A stretch of DNA of 9,822 nucleotides, taken from contig CAJTJZ010000065.1 of assembly GCA_910576895.1 (NCBI GenBank), positions 6,270-16,091 of the forward strand. Direction: 5' to 3'. The translations under genes and the position numbers were made by a program. Every line of letters starts with the position of its first letter. Position 1 is the stretch's first letter. The stretch comes from an uncultured Lachnospiraceae bacterium (GTDB lineage Bacteria > Bacillota > Clostridia > Lachnospirales > Lachnospiraceae). The notes beneath the pieces are model-generated. The model was given only the letters and a program-made list of their open reading frames with translations. It had not been told where the DNA came from and did not search any database. Of this stretch, positions 6,477 to 9,822 are shown piece after piece.

Positions 6477-7016
6477 TTATCTTATAGAACAACCAAGATT
6501 ATATGCTTGCTCTAATGCTTTTGTCCCTTTTATATCTCCGACATCTTTAACGCCTCTTACAAGAACCATACCTGCATCTTCCAAATGGAAGAAATTAAGC
6601 ACAAGTTGATATTGTAGTTTAATTGCGTCAAATAATTCTGGTAATGTTGCTGCTCCTACCAGTAGCAATACCAATCTTTTTATCCGAAATTCATTTCTCA
6701 TCGGTGTATGCAATCTATCAATAATTGCCTTTAATTTTGCACTAATCCCATAAAAATAAACAGGAGAAGCGATTACTGCCATATCCGCAACTTTTAGTTT
6801 TTCATAAATTTCCGTCATATTATCTTTTTGGAAACATTGATTTCCTTCCCTTGTAAAGCAGGAATTGCAGCCAATGCAAGGATTTACTTTATAATCAGAA
6901 ACAGAAACTATCTCCACTATATTATTTTTACTTGCTCCCTCTGCAAATGCCTGTGCAAGTAAATCTGTATTTCCACCCTTTCGCATACTGCCCACTATAA
7001 TAATAATTCTGCTCAT
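6477..7016 (-). CDS. Flavodoxin-fold NAD(P)H-dependent FMN reductase / iron-sulfur flavoprotein-like
   Basis: The 179-residue protein starts MSRIIIIVGSMRKGGNTDLL, the FMN-phosphate loop of the flavodoxin-like reductase family (GSxRxxGNT, about 9-17). Cysteines at 47, 50, 53 and 61 (CIGCNSC, then NQC) form the compact motif seen in iron-sulfur flavoproteins and related oxidoreductases. ASPVYFYGISAKLKAIIDR (about 83-101) is the second FMN-binding loop and dimer helix. Length fits the family. The protein is cytoplasmic; the electron partner and substrate are not evident. I chose the ATG at 7014-7016, with AAGGA 7 bases upstream, over an ATG at 7023-7025 that sits on that site. It begins 13 bases after the carB stop and is probably co-transcribed with it, though no metabolic link is obvious. 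Confidence 0.82.
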   Translation of the reverse strand: MSRIIIIVGSMRKGGNTDLLAQAFAEGASKNNIVEIVSVSDYKVNPCIGCNSCFTREGNQCFQKDNMTEIYEKLKVADMAVIASPVYFYGISAKLKAIIDRLHTPMRNEFRIKRLVLLLVGAATLPELFDAIKLQYQLVLNFFHLEDAGMVLVRGVKDVGDIKGTKALEQAYNLGCSIR

Positions 7017-7029
7017 TTTTTCCATCCTT

Positions 7030-9822
7030 CTATACAAAATCCGCAATATCTACCACTGTAATTTCATTTTCTCCCTCTGCTTCATTTTCAAGACTTGTAA
7101 TTAATGCCCTTGCTGTATCTAAAGAAGTAAGTACCGATACTCCTGTTTCAATTGCTGTTCTTCGAATTAAAAAGCCATCTTTTGCTTTTTCTAACCCTTG
7201 ATTTGGAATATCTATAACAAGATCAATCTGATGATCTAATAAAAGATCCATAAGTGTTGGTGCTTCTTGTTCAATTTTATGAATAGGAATTGCTAAGATA
7301 CCATGAGCATTAATTACACGTGCCGTTCCTTTTGTAGCAAAAATTTCATATCCAATCTTTTTAAATCTTTTTGCAATTTCAACTGCTTCTAATTTATCTG
7401 CATCCTTTACTGTAATAATCATTTTTTTATGTTTTGGCAAAGAAATCCCAGAGCCTAAAAATGCTTTATAAAGTGCCTCATTAAAATGTTTCGAAATTCC
7501 AAGGCATTCTCCTGTAGATTTCATTTCTGGTCCAAGACTAATGTCAGCACCTCTGATTTTTTCAAAAGAAAATACTGGCATTTTAATTGCAATATACTCT
7601 GACATAGGCTGTAATCCCTTTGTATATCCAAGGTTTTTAAGCTTTTCTCCAAGAATCACATAAGAAGCCAGTTCTACAATTGGTATATTCGTTACTTTAC
7701 TAATATAAGGCACTGTTCGGCTAGAACGAGGATTTACTTCAATGACATAAACTTCATCTTGATAGACAATAAATTGAATATTAATCAATCCAATAACATG
7801 TAATGATTTTGCAAGCCGTTCTGTATAACAAGCTATGACACGCTGTATTTTTTCAGAAATATTTTGTGCTGGATAAACAGAAATACTATCACCAGAATGA
7901 ATACCAGCACGTTCCACATGTTCCATAATGCCGGGAATGACAATATCCTCCCCATCACAAACAGCATCGACTTCTACCTCACGTCCCATTAAATATTTAT
8001 CTACAAGAATTGGATGTTCTTGTGCATAACGATTAATAATTGCCATAAATTCTTTCACATCATCATCGCTAACTGCAATCTGCATTCCCTGTCCGCCAAG
8101 TACATAAGAAGGGCGCACCAACACCGGATATCCCAGCCTGTTTGCCACTTGTTTCGCCTCCTCGGCGGTATAGACTGTGCCCCCTGCCGCTCTTGGGATC
8201 TCGGTCTGTTCTAAGATCTTATCAAACAGCTCCCGGTCTTCCGCCGCATCCACATCTTCCGCCCTCGTTCCCCAAATGGGCACACCCATTTTCATCAGGC
8301 TTTCCGTCAGCTTAATGGCTGTCTGACCGCCAAACTGTACCACCGCCCCGTGAGGCTTTTCTATATTTACAATACTCTCCACATCCTCCGGGGTGAGAGG
8401 TTCAAAATACAGCTTATCCGCAATGTCAAAGTCGGTGCTTACGGTTTCCGGGTTATTATTGATGATGATCGTCTCATATCCCGCCTTGGAAAACGCCCAT
8501 GTTGCATGAACGGAACAATAATCAAACTCAATCCCCTGCCCGATCCGGATCGGCCCGGAACCTAACACCAGAACCTTCTTTGACGGGTTGGTCTTGACCG
8601 CTTCATTTTCACTGCCGTATACGGAATAATAATAGGGGGTACTGGCCTCAAATTCTGCCGCACAGGTATCTACCATCTTATATGCCGCCACGATCCCGTT
8701 ATCATAACGCATCTTTTTGATTTCTTCTTCCCCTATGCCTGTAAGCCGGCTGATCACAGAATCCGGAAATTCCATCCGTTTTGCTTCCTTTAATAAAGGA
8801 AGCGTCAGCGGCCCCGTTTTCAGTGCCTGTTCCATTTCAACCAGAATTGCAATCTTATCTATGAACCAATGGTCAATCATGGTGATCTCGTGGATCGTGT
8901 CATAATCAATCCCCTTCCGGAGCGCCTGCGCAATCACATAAATCCTCTGGTCGTCCACGATTCGCAGCCGTTCTTTTAAATCTTCCCCTGAAAGGCCGCT
9001 AAAATCATAACTTAACAGACAATCCACATGCTGTTCCAAAGAACGGATTGCTTTCATCAATGCACCTTCAAAATTGTCACAGATGCTCATCACCTCGCCG
9101 GTGGCCTTCATCTGCGTGGTAAGAGTTCTCTTTGCCGTGATAAATTTATCAAAAGGAAGCCGGGGCAGCTTAACCACACAATAATCCAGTGCAGGCTCAA
9201 AGCTTGCATAAGTCTTTCCCGTGATAGCGTTTTTGATCTCATCTAACGTATATCCCAGTGCAATCTTCGCCGCAACCTTGGCAATGGGATAACCGGTAGC
9301 CTTACTTGCCAGCGCGGAAGAACGGCTGACCCGGGGGTTTACTTCGATCACGCAATACTCAAAGCTGGTCGGATGAAGGGCAAACTGCACGTTACAGCCC
9401 CCGGTAATCTCAAGCTCATTGATAATATTAAGGGCAGAGGAACGGAGCATCTGATACTCCTTATCTCCCAACGTCTGGGAAGGCGCCACCACAATACTGT
9501 CCCCTGTATGGACGCCTACCGGGTCAATGTTTTCCATATTACATACGGTAATACAGTTGCCTGCACCATCCCGCATCACTTCATACTCGATCTCCTTCCA
9601 CCCGGCAATACAGCGTTCCACCAAAACCTGCCCCACCCGGGATAACCGCAGGCCGTTTTCAAGGATACTTTCCAATTCCGTTTGGCTGTGGGCGATCCCG
9701 CCGCCGCTTCCCCCAAGGGTATATGCCGGGCGCAGCACCACCGGATAACCGATGGTATTGGTAAACGCAACCCCGTCCTTCACGCTCTCTACCACCATTG
9801 ACGCCGCACAGGGCTCCCCGAT
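7030..9822 (-). CDS. carB: Carbamoyl-phosphate synthase large subunit (5' end beyond right edge)
   Basis: CarB makes carbamoyl phosphate from bicarbonate, ammonia (supplied by CarA from glutamine) and two ATP, for pyrimidine and arginine synthesis. The frame is open to base 9822; the visible 930 residues begin IGEPCAASMVVE, so roughly the first 130-140 of a protein of about 1,070 are missing. Visible parts in order: first ATP-grasp half with RPAYTLGGSGGGI (from about 9732) and EVNPRVSRSSALASKATGYP; the oligomerisation region; second synthetase half opening KVLVLGSGPIRIGQGIEFDY (about 8580), with RPSYVLGGQGM (near 8118) and EVNPRSSRTVPYISK; and a C-terminal MGS-like allosteric domain from about 7430 (ITVKDADKLEAVEIAKRF, FATKGTARVINAHGI). 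All parts look intact. The DNA right of about 8,100 is far richer in G+C than the left, so the gene is a compositional mosaic. carA is not in view. Confidence 0.97.
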   Translation of the reverse strand: MGEPCAASMVVESVKDGVAFTNTIGYPVVLRPAYTLGGSGGGIAHSQTELESILENGLRLSRVGQVLVERCIAGWKEIEYEVMRDGAGNCITVCNMENIDPVGVHTGDSIVVAPSQTLGDKEYQMLRSSALNIINELEITGGCNVQFALHPTSFEYCVIEVNPRVSRSSALASKATGYPIAKVAAKIALGYTLDEIKNAITGKTYASFEPALDYCVVKLPRLPFDKFITAKRTLTTQMKATGEVMSICDNFEGALMKAIRSLEQHVDCLLSYDFSGLSGEDLKERLRIVDDQRIYVIAQALRKGIDYDTIHEITMIDHWFIDKIAILVEMEQALKTGPLTLPLLKEAKRMEFPDSVISRLTGIGEEEIKKMRYDNGIVAAYKMVDTCAAEFEASTPYYYSVYGSENEAVKTNPSKKVLVLGSGPIRIGQGIEFDYCSVHATWAFSKAGYETIIINNNPETVSTDFDIADKLYFEPLTPEDVESIVNIEKPHGAVVQFGGQTAIKLTESLMKMGVPIWGTRAEDVDAAEDRELFDKILEQTEIPRAAGGTVYTAEEAKQVANRLGYPVLVRPSYVLGGQGMQIAVSDDDVKEFMAIINRYAQEHPILVDKYLMGREVEVDAVCDGEDIVIPGIMEHVERAGIHSGDSISVYPAQNISEKIQRVIACYTERLAKSLHVIGLINIQFIVYQDEVYVIEVNPRSSRTVPYISKVTNIPIVELASYVILGEKLKNLGYTKGLQPMSEYIAIKMPVFSFEKIRGADISLGPEMKSTGECLGISKHFNEALYKAFLGSGISLPKHKKMIITVKDADKLEAVEIAKRFKKIGYEIFATKGTARVINAHGILAIPIHKIEQEAPTLMDLLLDHQIDLVIDIPNQGLEKAKDGFLIRRTAIETGVSVLTSLDTARALITSLENEAEGENEITVVDIADFV
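8075..8110. other. Composition breakpoint inside carB
   Basis: Hand counts of G+C per 60 bases: lines starting 7561, 7741 and 7981 give 19, 14 and 17; lines starting 8161, 8221, 8521 and 9301 give 34, 36, 33 and 34. Lines 8041 and 8101 give 27 and 32, placing the switch here. It coincides with the codons for the very conserved RPSYVLGGQGM motif, where divergent carB genes would share the most sequence. Frame and protein continue without damage. Confidence 0.75.

Noticed and set aside
8014..9770. Several 60-90-codon frames overlapping carB on both strands
   Set aside because: carB is intact and well conserved across all of them; extra frames are expected in its GC-richer half.

Overview
The window looks like a low-GC Firmicutes chromosome, most likely a gut Clostridia/Lachnospiraceae-type genome. 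The grounds are AT-rich coding and spacer DNA, strong AGGAGG ribosome binding sites, two TTG starts, a perfect CIRCE operator ahead of groES-groEL, and a large substrate-binding lipoprotein fused to a propeller-like region. The genus cannot be fixed from the sequence alone. Every protein gene lies on the minus strand, so the text runs right to left relative to transcription.

From right to left: carB (large subunit of carbamoyl-phosphate synthetase, 5' end beyond the right edge) is followed after 13 bases by a small flavodoxin-fold iron-sulfur-type flavoprotein. A spacer of about 355 bases follows, then a 771-residue lipoprotein with a propeller-like N-terminal region and an ABC sugar-binding-type C-terminal region. 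After a second spacer of about 330 bases come a 70-residue conserved-looking small protein with a TTG start, the CIRCE-controlled groES-groEL chaperonin operon with its terminator, a short reading frame with a possible non-standard or lost start, and the 5' part of a TldD/PmbA-family gene that runs off the left edge.

Two things stand out. First, the spacers on either side of the lipoprotein gene each carry a plus-strand, promoter-plus-terminator unit of roughly 100 bases. The two units share their 5' block (CAGAAA-NN-GGAAGC), a small hairpin ending in ACC, and the same 3' block (TGGTTTTTCTATG), while the loops differ. I read them as two members of one small structured RNA family; the right-hand copy has a 6-bp pseudoknot. 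I could not assign them to a named family. Second, carB changes base composition sharply near 8,075-8,110, from about one third G+C on the left to more than half on the right, with the reading frame intact. This suggests a recombined mosaic gene or a chimeric assembly join.

The named genes are largely housekeeping (protein folding, pyrimidine/arginine precursor synthesis, peptide or protein maturation, nutrient sensing or uptake). No insertion sequence, CRISPR array, tRNA or rRNA was seen.
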